DNA from: Rhizophagus clarus
Taxonomy: Eukaryota; Glomeromycota; Glomeromycetes; Glomerales; Glomeraceae
DNA length: 64,000 bases
Direction of reading: 5' to 3'
Assembly (NCBI GenBank): GCA_015698045.1
Contig: BLAL01000225.1
Location: 124,001-188,000, forward strand
The position numbers and the translations under genes were made by a program. The notes below the pieces were generated by a model, which saw only the letters and a list, made by a program, of their open reading frames with translations, was not told where the DNA came from and made no database searches. Below are positions 47,406 to 59,036 of the stretch, in pieces; the first letter of the stretch is position 1; each line of letters begins with the position of its first letter.

Positions 47406-49900
47406 AATTATTAAAGGTTCTTCGGTTCTCTTTTTTTTTTTTTTTTTGATAGAAATCATTTGATTGTTATTATAGCGTGGGCTTTAATTTTAATATAAAA
47501 TGGATGGGTTGATTCTTTTTTGAAGGCAACGAAAAAAATTTTATTTCACTACACTTTATCAATTAATTACTTCAAAAAAGTTAGTTAAATATTAACGCTG
47601 GTAGTTTAGAATATATTTTTTCTTTATTTTCTTTGTCATAATTTCGGCTATTTATTTATACCCTTTATGTAAACGTGGGTTTAATAAATCCCACATATCT
47701 CTTTAAACTTATTATATATAAGTGTCACGACACTTCATTTATTATTTTCTGGTACCCCCCTCTTATATATTATTCCAATAAATTTTTCTACAAAAAAAAA
47801 ATCTTATATAATTTATTAATAATATTTTTATTCATAATACGGAAAAAAAAGAATTTTATTATTTTAATGGTTTATAATACTTAATGTAAGACTTTAGACT
47901 AACAAAAGTTTAATAAAAGCAGGATTTTAATATTTAAGCAAAATCAAATTATTATCTCTTTTATTATTATTGTAACTGTTCATTTCAATCGTCGACAACT
48001 CTTATAATTCTATACTCTTTGCATCTCAAAGTTTTACCACTGTTGCCTTGTTCACGTCCTTCAATGTCCATTATAGTAGTGCTCGTTATTCTTTTTATTA
48101 AACTGTTAAGTGTATATCGCGTCGCATATTTATTAATAATTTGAATTGATTCTACGACGCTGAATACAGTATGAATAAATTTAAATTACGACACAACCAT
48201 TTACCATGAATCACGCACGTTCTTATAACTCTTTCAAAAAACATAATACGGCTTTTCTACTGAGATTGCCGTTTTCTATCTCGTAACTTGCAAAAATTAT
48301 TTACAAAATGATGAATCTTTGATTGTCGTAGTCACGAATTCTTTTATCTGATCCTTCCACAAGATACTATGTCATTTATAAATCACTTCCATACTGAAAA
48401 CATTTCGAATGATGAATGAATTTTGGTACAGAATTATAATCTTTAGATCATAAATTTAATCTAGAACTCATAATAACGTCGGGAATCATGCGTAAACCGT
48501 TTCAATGGCAGACATTCAAATTATAACGACAAACAACGATCATATTACCCTGGGTTAGAAGATAAAAATTGTAATTTCATTCGAATATAGTCAGTGGAAT
48601 TCCACTGTTTAATGTTACTTTAGATGATGAGTTTGGGGAAATTGTGTCATAACCTAGATTTATCGGATTTATCTAATCAATTCGATGTTGTCGAAGGAAT
48701 TGTTAATGATGTCGATCATTAAATTTTCATTTTCGGAACCCATTTCTATATGGAAAAAATTAACATGAATACATAGAATAATAATATATAAAATATTGTT
48801 TCTGATTTCATAATTCCATAACATTAAACTCTATTTACAACAAAAGTATTCTAAATCGTTGTCATTTTATATAACTATTTTTTCCATTCGTCTCAAAATA
48901 AATAAAATCACGTTTCTATGTAAGAAAAAAAAAAATATTAAATGAAGCTGTTACACGATTTTTGGTTTTTAGTTAAGGATTTCTAACGGTGATTTTTCGT
49001 CAGTTGAAAAAGGCACGCACGTGAAATACAAGAAAAATTGACAGCGGTAAAGAGATTTCTATCCTAAGAATGGTGATAATTTTGGATAAAAAAAACCAAA
49101 AAAGAAAACTAATCTGTTCAATTTATTTATAAACACTATCTAACTTCTCAAAATAGAAACTAAGGCACTATTATTATCTTACGTTAATAAATTCAATTTG
49201 CAGCATAATAAAATAAATCCTAGATTTAAATTTCTCAAAATTTTATTAATTGCTTAATAAGCCCTTATTAATACAAATATGTTTACTGTCGCATAAAAAA
49301 TCAAAAAAGTCAGAGCGTCTGAAAGAAACTGAAGAAAAGGATAATTCTGAAAGCACCGAATCTGAAATAAAATTTTATCTTTCTGATGAATTTCTTGAAT
49401 AAGGCTGGCTAATTTTATGGTTTTCATAATATGAAAATTTCACTAATAACCCGGAAACCCGGCTTTTAATATGTGAAATTGCTTCAATATGAAAACTATG
49501 ACTTGCATGTGTAACCCACTAGTTCATTTTTCGCCTAACTGTAAGTGTTGGCCAAAAAAAAAACGAAAATACAAATGATTATCGGTTGAATCTAAGATGT
49601 ACCATTGGATTACCGAAGGAAACTGCTAATGAAATTGCAAAGCAAGTTTCAGATATAGATGAATATTTCTGGAAGTAAGTACTATACATGTGACCGAAAT
49701 TTTTGGCCGCATTTCGCTTCGAAGCATAGCTACTTGTAGATCTGGCAATTAACTTTTAGACAGGATAATTTGTGCCAGAACTGTGGTAACTTTTAGAAAG
49801 TTTCGGCAAAATCTGCAATAATTTCGGCTAAGACTTTATAATTTCGGCCATATATTAAATACAGATTGCCGAAAATTCCAAGGCGTAGGATAAACTGTAC
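47406..49900. other. Gene-poor interval with small coding relics
   Basis: No intact gene. 48592-48607 is a perfect palindrome, cagtggaattccactg. 49297-49401 reads a Lys/Glu-rich relic (SERLKETEEKDNSES ... LSDEFLE then stop) and 49575-49676 another short segment (TIGLPKETANEIAKQVS) that ends in a GT donor-like gtaagt; both could be exons of one decayed gene that I do not recognise. 49680-49880 has five atttcggc-type motifs. Confidence 0.45.
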
Positions 49901-49921
49901 TGTACGATTAATTAAAAAAAG

Positions 49922-49993
49922 TTCGTACAGTACAGTACAGCGCTCATATATGTATATATATATATATATAAGTGCTGTACTGTACTGTACGAA
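49922..49993. repeat. Strong hairpin: 23-bp arms, AT loop
   Basis: Arms at 49922-49944 and 49971-49993 pair in 22 of 23 positions; each is built on three gtac-ag steps (ttcgtacagtacagtacag on the left). The 26-base loop is alternating ta. Could extrude as a cruciform; may be a remnant of a palindromic element. Confidence 0.8.
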
Positions 49994-50159
49994 AAGCAAA
50001 AAAAAATTCGTATAGTACAATCACATGATTGAAGTATAATTTAGAAAATTTTTTTTTCAAAAAGTAATTTTATTATAAATATATTGTTAAAGTAAAACTA
50101 GATTTATATGTTATATAATGTTAAAAATCGTAAAAGTTTATTTGTTTGTTAAATAATTT

Positions 50160-52055
50160 ATTTATTTATTTATTAAAACCATTAAATGATAAAAATCACA
50201 CAACGCGCATATATATAAATTATTATAAAGATTACCGGTTAATCCAGAATTAAAAATTTTATAGTAACCTAATAATGAAAAAAAAAATGAAAGAACAAGA
50301 GAAATAAAGTGAAATAAAGAAAACAAAGGAATGAAAAGAAAGAAAAGGGATGAATCAAAGAAGAAGATAAAAAGTAAAGAAATAGAAAAAGAATAAAAAG
50401 AATAAATAAAGGGAAAAATAGAATAATAGGACAAGAGATTAAAAAAAAACAAAGGATAAAGAAGAAAATAAAAAAAGAATAGAAATAAAAAAGGGATAAT
50501 GTTGAACAAAAATAAAGGATAATGAATGGAAAGATAAAGAATAAAAATCATAAAGATCAATAACAAAATCATAAAGTTTGAAAAAACAAAAGGGTAAAAT
50601 AAATAAAAATTCATAAAAAAATAAATTGAATAACATTAGTAAGAAATGAAATTTAAGAAACAATAACAAAAAAAAAAGAAAGAAAAGAAAAAAGCATCTA
50701 ACTGTAATATAAAAACCTAACTACAAACCAGAAAAACTTAAAGATCTAAAAAAAAACAAAGAAAATTAAAGATAAAATATAAGAAATAAAAGACAATAAT
50801 TTCATATTACAACTTAATCACCACAAAAAGTAAAAACAAAAAAAAAGAAAAGAAAATTAAAAATAAATAATAAAAAAAAAAAATGAGTACCTTTAATTAT
50901 AACTTAAAAATCTAAAGAGAGAAAAGTATCTTTAACTATAAAAATAAAAGAACTTGAAAATCTAAAAAAGAAGAAAAAAATTAGAAAGTTTATACATATT
51001 ATATAATTATTAAAAAGGAAAAGAAAAATAGTTAAAATTTTACATTATACTTATATTAATTATATAATTTATAAATATTATAAACTGATTAATTATTAAA
51101 TCTAGTAGAAAGGTGAACAGCTTATAATAAAAGAAAATAAAAAGGTTAGTATTTCTTAATTGTATTTCATTATAATGCTGACTATATTTACATTTTCTTT
51201 TTTTTTAGATTTTTATAGATTTATTAAAGAATAAAATAAAAGATTATTACTATTTCTTTATTATCATTTTATTATATTTTATTATATTTTTTCTTTAATA
51301 TTAGATTTAAAGTTATTAAACTTTAGTAATATATTGATTTTTTTTTTTTTTTTTTTTTTTTTTAATGATCTATATATGCTTTTATTGATATTTAGTTTAT
51401 ATATTATATAAATAATTTATTGAAAGCTATATTCACCTTGACCTGCAGAATGCGATCATCAAATTATAATTTAAGATAATAAATATAAAATAAATTATTA
51501 TAAAATTAACTATTACTATATCTATTAAATATATTCTAGTAATAATTTTTTTTTTTTTTTTTAAAGCATTATGTTGATTTCAGATTCAGTATTACATTAT
51601 TAATAATATTGCTGGATTTTTATAAGCCCAACTAAATCACCCATTATTATTAATTAATAAGTATATTATAAAAAACATTTTTTATTAGAAGTTTACTGAA
51701 TAATATATTAAAATCTGAAATATTACTGCAAATCTGAATTAATCTGAATCAAGTCAAGTATTAATATAAACTCAGAATCAACTTAAATTGAGATCGACTT
51801 GTGACTCAAATCATAATTATATGATAAGAAAATTCTCAAATCAAACCTGACTAACTTAACTCAACTTATGAATTGATCTGAATTAACTTGATTTATTCAG
51901 AGCACTAACTTTAGCTTTTTAACTTTTATTATTTAAGTTAAAATATCTTACTATCTTGTTTCTTTTATATTTTTTAGTAAAGGTATATCTTGTTTTTTTT
52001 TATTATTTTAAGTTTAAAAACTTTTTTTTCAAAACTAATGCAAATCAAAATATGG
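50160..52055. other. Purine-rich, gene-free interval
   Basis: 50275-51010 is almost entirely A and G on the plus strand (agaaagaaaaggg-type), giving spurious hydrophobic frames on the other strand. 51340-51363 is a long T run. 51740-51900 has many imperfect aactcaa/ttgagtt steps. 51930-52000 is repeated at about 58245-58320 (tatcttactatcttgtttct and following). No gene. Confidence 0.55.
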
Positions 52056-52469
52056 GGTCTTTGCAATAGAAAGGGCGGAAACTTAGATAAATATGATTTT
52101 GAGATAATTGAGTTTGAAAGTTTTTAATCACATGTAAACAAATCGATAATCTGCAGTAGTAAAAATAGGACATTCTTATTATGGCAATTGCTTTGCCAAT
52201 CTGTGAATTTAAAAATAGATTTTTTTAAAATAAATTTATTAGTATAAATTTTTTATAAACTTTCTTTGACCTTGAAAGCTAAGCAGTATTTCCTTTAATT
52301 TTTATAATGTTCTTTTTTTCTTTCTAATTTGACCTGATTTCTTTCTAAGCAAAAAAAGAAAATTTTCTGCTTTTCATCACAAATTCACAATTCCAAAGTC
52401 CAAGTCTAGCAATACCATCCCTAAAGAAAAAAAATAAAAAGAGAACATTAGCAATACTCCTAAATTAAA

Positions 52470-52910
52470 AAAAAAGAGAAATGTTTCTATTAACAATGAA
52501 GTAGAACCTCTTCCCTTCCATTTACCTCATTTTCAAAGTCTGGTTTATAGTACTCGTTCAGCAACCTACAAAAAAGAAAAAAAATGTTAGAAACGTTTCT
52601 ATTAATGCTGAAGAAGAACTCCCACCCTTCATTTACCTTATTTCTAAAGTCCAGTTTATAGTACTCATCCGGCAACCTACAAAAAAGAAAAGAAATGTTA
52701 GAAACATTTCTATTAATGCTGAAGTAGAACTCCCACCTCCATTTACCTTATTTCCAAAGTCTGGTTCGTAGTACTCATCCGGTAACTTACAAAAAAGAAA
52801 AGAAACGTTAGAAATGTTTCTATTAATGCTAAAGTAGAACTCCTACCCTCCATTTACCTCATTTTCAAAGTCTGGTTCATAGTACTTGTCTGGCACCCTA
52901 CAAATAAGAA
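52470..52910 (-). repeat. Exon/intron-like tandem array 1 (four units, 110-112 bp)
   Basis: Minus strand units each show a pyrimidine tract ending ttttttgtag, a 40-base segment like cagactttgaaaatgag preceded by gtactatgaacc, then a donor-like gtaaatgg and about 70 bases containing attaatagaaac. Step positions at ttctat: 52485, 52597, 52708, 52818. Each 40-base segment reads PDEYYKPDF-like in one frame; because 40 is not a multiple of three, direct joining shifts frame and meets stops. One acceptor has decayed to GTAA. Confidence 0.7.
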
Positions 52911-53463
52911 AAAAAAATTATTTTTTTTAAAAAAAAACAACGATAAAAAAAGTTTTTTTTAAAAAAAAAGGAAAAACAGTTTTAAATAACTGAAAAGAAG
53001 ATAAAATTTTTAGAGAAAACGGAAAGTTAAAAACTAACTGTTTTTTTGTAAGTCAGTTTCAACCTTTTTCTTATTTGAAAGTAGAGTACTTTTTTTTAAA
53101 AAAAAAAGATTATTAATGATCAGTAAATCAGTTTATATCAAAACTAATCAGAAATTTACAATCATAAGCAACCAACTTTATGCTATACCTAAAAAAAAAT
53201 AATAAAATGTTATTTAATAAAAAATAATTAAATAAAAAACTGTTTTTCTTTTTACTTCTCGGTAGAACGTCTTTATTAAAAAATATAAAAAACATTATAT
53301 AAACCCGCTATATCATTTAGCTAACTGCTAAGCTGTTCTACATCGAACATAAATCAAATGGGTTGGTAAGTAACCTAATGCAATATCCTATTACTCTAAC
53401 GAGTCTACATTAACTATCTATTTATTTACCCTTCATTTAAATTTTTAATATTTATTTTTTTTC

Positions 53464-53930
53464 AGCTACAATAGTACGGCTTCAGACTTAGGGTGTACTT
53501 GTAATGGATGGATTGCTTAAAGAAACATTCTTTTCCTTTGTTTTATAGGGAATGGCCTTGGAGATGGCTTCAGACTTTGAGTATCTAACGTTTCTTTTTC
53601 CTTTATTTTTAGGAAACAGCCTTGAAGACGGCCTCAGACTTGTAATAAGAGAGGCTTCGGTTGGGAATTACTTAAAGAAACGTTTTAACATTTCTTTTCT
53701 TCTTTATTTTGTAGGGAACAGCCTTGGAGACAGCTTCAGACTTAAGGTATGTTGTAATGAAAGAGGACTTCAGTTGGGAATTGCTTAAAGAAACATTCTA
53801 ACGTTTCTTTTCTTCTTTATTTTTGTAGGGTTATGTAAGTATATTTTAATAGAGGGAATTTATTTAAAGAAATGTTTTAACGTTTCTTTACTTCTTTATT
53901 TTTCTAGTGAATAGGTTTGGATATGATGTT
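53464..53930 (+). repeat. Exon/intron-like tandem array 2
   Basis: Plus strand acceptor-like sites (pyrimidine tract then AG) end at 53464, 53548, 53612, 53714, 53828 and 53907. Several are followed by a near-constant segment ggaacagccttggagac then agcttcagactt and, in the clearest unit, a donor gtatgt (53747). The spacer shares ttaaagaaac followed by taacgtttcttttcttc with array 1 read on the opposite strand. No long frame. Confidence 0.65.
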
Positions 53931-55199
53931 ACAGTAGGGTTTAATTGGAATTTACTTAGAAAACAATTTAATAGTAACGCGTCTAATGTTAGTAATATGT
54001 TTACTAATGTAATTTAATAAAATAAAATAAATAAAATTTATAAGTTTATTTTAAATTTGCATATTTTACACCATTTTTCTAACTAAGAATTGCGTTACTA
54101 TATAAAAAAAGTTGCGTAAAGTTAATAGTAAATCATTTGTGAGTATTGTTCGAGGTCCTAGCATAAAATAAAAATAAAATAATTCGCCGATACTGAACTG
54201 TTGTAAACAGCGTAAAATAAAATAAATAAAATTCACCTATACATAAAATATTATTTTTTTTTAATAAAAAAATGACTTAATGTGATTGGATAAGAACTAC
54301 CACCCTTTCTATTGCAAAAAAGTTTGTGTTCTCATAGTACTAATTTTAGTTTAGTGTAACTTGTCACTATTTTTAGATGTAGATCATTTTAGTGTAATAT
54401 TCGCAATTATCTCAATTATCTCAATTTTTTATTATGTAAATCGACTTTCATTTATAATTGAAAAATGTAGCCCATATCAAAATTTATCCAAATATAGCAA
54501 AAACTCATTTTTCATTTTTGGGGTAGTTTCCGCCCTTTCTATTGCAAAGACCTTATATAATAAATTAGTTATTAACTAGGGAGCAGGAACCATTGTTAAA
54601 TCTGAAGCTTATTTATTATTATACATCAGTAAGTCAGAAAAATATATTGTAAGGATATGCATTGCCTGCATATACAATTGTAACAATCGTTATACATTCT
54701 GTTAAGTTTTAGGCAAGCGTATAATGTGTTAAATATTGAAAAATATGCAGATTTATGTTATTTTATATATAAAACAACATATAGTAAAACAATGATAGTT
54801 TAAAAATACATACAGTATATAAAATGTTATTTAATATTAAACAATACATATCATATATTAGTTAATATGCATATTATCATATATTAGTTTATTTTTATTA
54901 ACAAGAATCAAATGTGTAAAAAAATTATCGTATATTAGTTAACTTGTATAAAAATGCATATTTTGATATTAAACAATACACCATGTAACACCACACTACA
55001 AAATGCATTATACTAAAGTATTATAATGTTAAAAAATAATAAATTGTTTTAGCCTCTAACTAATAATTTTACGCTTTTTTGTTTTTCCCCTCTCTTCATC
55101 CGTTCCTTTTTTTTTCTTTTGCTTTTTTCATAAATTGTTTTTTTTTATTTCTATATCATAATTTTTATCCTTCAGTCCCTTTTTACAAAGTTTTGTATT

Positions 55200-57250
55200 C
55201 AATTCTGATATTTTTCAGCATCACAAATCAAGACTTACGAAGAAAAAGTAAATAAAGAAACATTAGTAAACGCTTCTCAATTAACCAAAATAAAAGAATA
55301 GTTTCGTAACAGAAGTTGAAAAACTTACTGTTTTTATTTTTCCCATTCAACCAAAAGACAAAACCTATAAAAGAAAGAAATAAAGAAACATCAATAACGT
55401 TTCTAGTTTAAAAAGAACAATGTAAATAAAATTAAAGTTTTGCAAAACTTACCATTTCCAATACCCCAAAACTAAACCCTAAAAAAAACAACAAAACTTT
55501 AGTAAATATTTTGCTAACAAATAATAGCTTGAAGAAAGAATCCATCACGCATCCAGAGATTTAAAAAACTAGTTCCAAAAAAATAGAAATGTAAATAAAA
55601 GATTTATTAAATACAAGATTTAAGATAAGAAAACCCACCAAAGTTCAACACATACATCCTAAGATCTAAAGAATGGCTGCCTAAAAAAAAAAATAACAAA
55701 ACATAAATAAAGTTTCGTTAAAAGATAAATAAAAGAGTTACATCAAAACTACTTAAGACTCACCGAATCCACACTCCAGGTCCACCTAAAGGCTAAGTTC
55801 TGAGTAATTAAACGTTTTAACCTGTCTAAAGAAAAGAGAGAGAACAAAATGTTAGAAAACATTTTTTTAAAAGGAATATATTTAAAGTAATCAATGCCTA
55901 CCAAAGTTCAACAACCAAATTTAGCTAAAAAAAAATCCATTTTCTTATCGATTTCCACGCGTACAAAAATCCTAAAGTACTGGTTGTCTGCAGAGAGAAA
56001 AGAACGAAATAATTAGTAATTGTTTTGTTAAAAAAACTATTCAAAGAAAAACTCTTACCTTTACCAATTCCCATGTCTAAATGTCCTAAAGTACTGGACG
56101 TCTAAAAAAAAGAATAAATGGAATGTTAATGATCATTTCATTAAGACAATATTAAAAAAAGTTTATTGATTAAAACCAAGGTGGGTTCGTCCACAGTATT
56201 ATCTTGAACTAGTGATGCTAGAACGTGTTCTGCAAATGGATCTAGATTTCACAAATAGTAACAAATCAATTCTGGTCTTCTAAAAAAAAATGTAACAAAA
56301 TGTAAGTAAAGTTTTGTTGTAGAAACATTTTGAACCCTTCTTACCTAATTAAGTATTCTTGTCTGTAAAAAAAGCAGTTTAAAAAAAAGGTGAGCATTGG
56401 TAAATGTTTCAGTAAAGATTAATTCAAAAAAAAGAACTTTTACCAATATTACATCTAAACTCCAAGGGTGTTCAAGCTGAAGGAATTGTCTAAAAAAAGA
56501 AAAAAACAAAATATTAATACACGTTTTGCCAAGTGGTTCAAAATATTTTAATACAATACCTGATCTTGAACAACATCTAGGTGATTGTGATGGTAATTTT
56601 CATGATCGTTTAAAAAAAAAGATAGAATAAAACATTAGAAATGTTTCGTTAAAATAGATTACTGAAAGAAAAATCTACCAAAAACCCACACTTAGAGATC
56701 TGAAGTATTAGTTTTTAAAAAAAGAAAAAAAAATAAAACATTAGTATGGTTACATTAAAAAAAAAGTTAAAAAAAAAAGTTGAATCTAGTAAAAAAGGCT
56801 GGTACTTCACTGAAATTTCACATATCGTCTAAAAAAAATGGAAGAAAATGAAATATCAATAAACGTTTCATTAAAATAAATTAAAAAAACTTCTACAGCT
56901 TCCATACCAAAATCTTGCGCGTTCAAATATTTCAAAGAATCGAGTGGCTGTACTTCCATATATATTCACGAAACCTAGCCGCCTAAAAAAAAGAGTAACT
57001 TTTCATTAAAATTAATAACTAATAAGAATAAGAACCTCCTCAAACTTCTAATGCATCATCTAAATACCGAAGAACTGGCTGTCTGCAAAAAAGAATAAAT
57101 GATAAAATTTTAGTATTCGTTTCGTTAAAATATTAAAAAAATTTATCTCTCACTCTATTAATTTTTCTAAACTTTTCACGGTCAACCGAAATTTCACACG
57201 TTTAAAATTCAAAGAACTAGTTTCCTAAAAAATTAAGTATTTTTACAAAA
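55200..57250 (-). repeat. Exon/intron-like tandem array 3 (about 14 decayed units)
   Basis: On the minus strand, acceptor-like tracts (plus: ctaaaaaaa or ctgcaaaaaa) recur near 55681, 55826, 55924, 55990, 56101, 56280, 56363, 56489, 56610, 56715, 56828, 56982, 57081 and 57224. Many are followed by 35-60-base segments with a recurring ccagtactttaggac-like core (56085, 55975; weaker at 57070) and donor-like sites (56052, 56340, 55447, 55757, 55897). Introns share taatgaaacgttt-like cores. No continuous frame found; a decayed repeat gene or a repeat family rich in splice-like signals. Confidence 0.55.
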
Positions 57251-57479
57251 AGAAAAAAAAATGTTTTATTATAAATGTTTCTTAAATAAAAAAAATATTT
57301 TCTTTCTCTTTACCTTGGGTTTGTGTCTGGTGTTTTTTAAAAAAAGCACTCCGTTTAAAAAATTTTTTTTTTTCTTTTTTTTTTGCTATTCTGCTGACAT
57401 TATTAAAAATAAACAAAAAAAAATAAACTGGATATGTAAAATTATTATATCACATGTTTATTAGCCATAAGTTGTAATT

Positions 57480-58012
57480 AAAGAACCAATCATAGATCGA
57501 CTCAATTTTTAAGCGAGTGGACATCTGGACATTTGTGTCACTGTGCGTAGTATTATATAGTCCTTCGCTTCACTCTGGACTAATTAATTATATAACTAAT
57601 TGGTAATTAATTAATTACTGATTGATTGCTAATTCATTTAATTCATTACATATCAGTTATTAATCAAATACTAATTTTAATTAGTTACTAATCAGATATA
57701 TAACCAATTAGTAACTGATTGATAGCAGATTTAATAGTATTAATTAACTGTAAATTGATCATAACTTAACTATCAATCAGCTATTAATTGATCATAAATT
57801 GATCATCAATCAATTATTAATTAACCATCAATTAACCTGCTTAATTGATAGCTGATTAATATCAGATTTTAGTAGAAATCAACTATCAATCAGGTTGTTT
57901 GATTGATATCAGATTGAATAAATCATGCATTAATCAGATATCAATCAGATATTTGATTGGTACCTAATTAATACCTAATTTGATATATTTTAATTTATAT
58001 AACTTATTTAGA
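57480..58012. repeat. Low-complexity taattgat/atcaatta repeat
   Basis: 500 bp of imperfect ctgattgatagctgattaa, atcaattaatta and similar steps, rich in short palindromes. Begins shortly after atagtccttcgcttcactctgg (57560), a motif that recurs at 61771. Non-coding. Confidence 0.6.
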
Positions 58013-58013
58013 A

Positions 58014-58178
58014 CAGTGACATATATTAGCTAATATTTTAGGGGGGTGGAAGGTAAGCAAAAATCTTAGGTTACACAATTTTTAAAAAATATGATTGGTT
58101 GCATGTAACCAAGATATCTTACTTGGGGGTGAGGGTAAGCGCTTATAGTAAAAAAATATTAGCCAATATATGTCACTG
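58014..58178. mobile_element. 165-bp MITE
   Basis: Terminal inverted repeats of about 26 bp starting CAGTGACATATATT, one mismatch between arms (ttagctaat against ttggctaat). Interior includes two G-rich patches (ggggggtgg and gggggtgagg). No target duplication could be recognised. Confidence 0.7.
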
Positions 58179-58539
58179 CCCTTACTATTCTGGTTTATTT
58201 CAGTTTTTTAACTTTCACTTATCTTAATCTAATGCTTAATCATGCTATTATCTAATTAAAATATCTTGCTATCTTATTCCTTTTATATTCTTTAGTAAAA
58301 ATAATAACTTGTTTTTTTTGTTTAATAATATAAGAATTTCAGTTGTTTAGCAATCTGTGATATTAGAAATAAAAAAAAAACAAAATATTTTTTATAATTT
58401 TATTGCAAGAATAATTTAATGATCTTGTATACCTGATTATCTAATCTATTTACCAGATGATAAAAGGTTATCAGAATTGTCAAAACTTTGTGAAAAGAAT
58501 TTTAGTAGGTATTTTGTGTGAGTTTAAACAATAAAATTA

Positions 58540-58665
58540 AAATATCATCCGAAATTAAGCATCCCTATAACAAAAAAGGTGCTTAATTTCGGAATCATAT
58601 GGTAATATAAAAAGACGTTGCACAACGTTTTTTATTAGTTAAAAAATGGTTCAGTTCCAGTGATT
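58540..58665. repeat. Fragments of pogo-like end and hAT-MITE-like sequence
   Basis: ccgaaattaagca (58550-58562) and its mirror tgcttaatttcgg (58582-58594) form a small hairpin, followed by aatcatatggtaat; the 3' end of the pogo-like element (24703-24727) carries the same ttaatttyggaa-c/atatggtaat order. Directly after, acgttgcacaacgttttttattag resembles the tandem unit of the MITE at 23740-24000. 58665-59036 has no feature seen. Confidence 0.5.
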
Positions 58666-59036
58666 TGGTTCAGTAACAATTATATATATATATATCGATT
58701 AGATTTCAATTTATTATTAAAAATTAATAATTTTCATAATAAATCAGATTATACAGATTACCCGTAATCTATCCGGATCAATCCAAATCTGTACTGAATA
58801 GATGGATGGAAAATAAAATTCATTTTCAATCATAAGATCTAATTTTAGAGTATATAAGTTTTGCACTGTACAAAATTTTTGCGCGCAAAATAACGACTAA
58901 TAATATCCTGATTACAATTATTTGTTGATATTTCCGGAAATACTAAAGATTTAATCTAGGGAATTTCAATATTAATTTATTGATTTAGTGATCTACAGTT
59001 TAACAATAACAATTTATAATTTACTATATTTGTAAG

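Larger units (their letters stand above)
52056..54552. mobile_element. 2.5-kb segment bounded by 28-bp perfect inverted repeats
   Basis: 52056-52083 and 54525-54552 are exact reverse complements over 28 bases, beginning ggtctttgcaatagaaag and containing gggcggaa. A third, imperfect copy in the same orientation as the right end is at 54292-54322 (ccctttctattgcaaaa). No transposase inside; the interior holds two exon-like arrays (52.4-52.9 kb and 53.46-53.93 kb) in opposite orientations. No clear target duplication. A non-autonomous DNA transposon is the simplest reading. Confidence 0.6.

Noticed and set aside
50162..50669. Long hydrophobic minus-strand frames (Phe/Leu-rich, 150 residues)
   Set aside because: They are the complement of a pure A/G tract; composition alone gives Phe, Leu and Ser codons. 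No start context, splice sites or homology.
52470..52910. CRISPR-like array
   Set aside because: Regular units exist, but the repeated part is longer than the variable part, units are about 111 bp, the genome is eukaryotic, and there are no cas genes.
52470..57250. Assigning the cassette arrays to the SP7 effector family
   Set aside because: Only the architecture is similar. I could not see a signal peptide, a continuous frame or a recognisable repeat protein, so the identity is not claimed.
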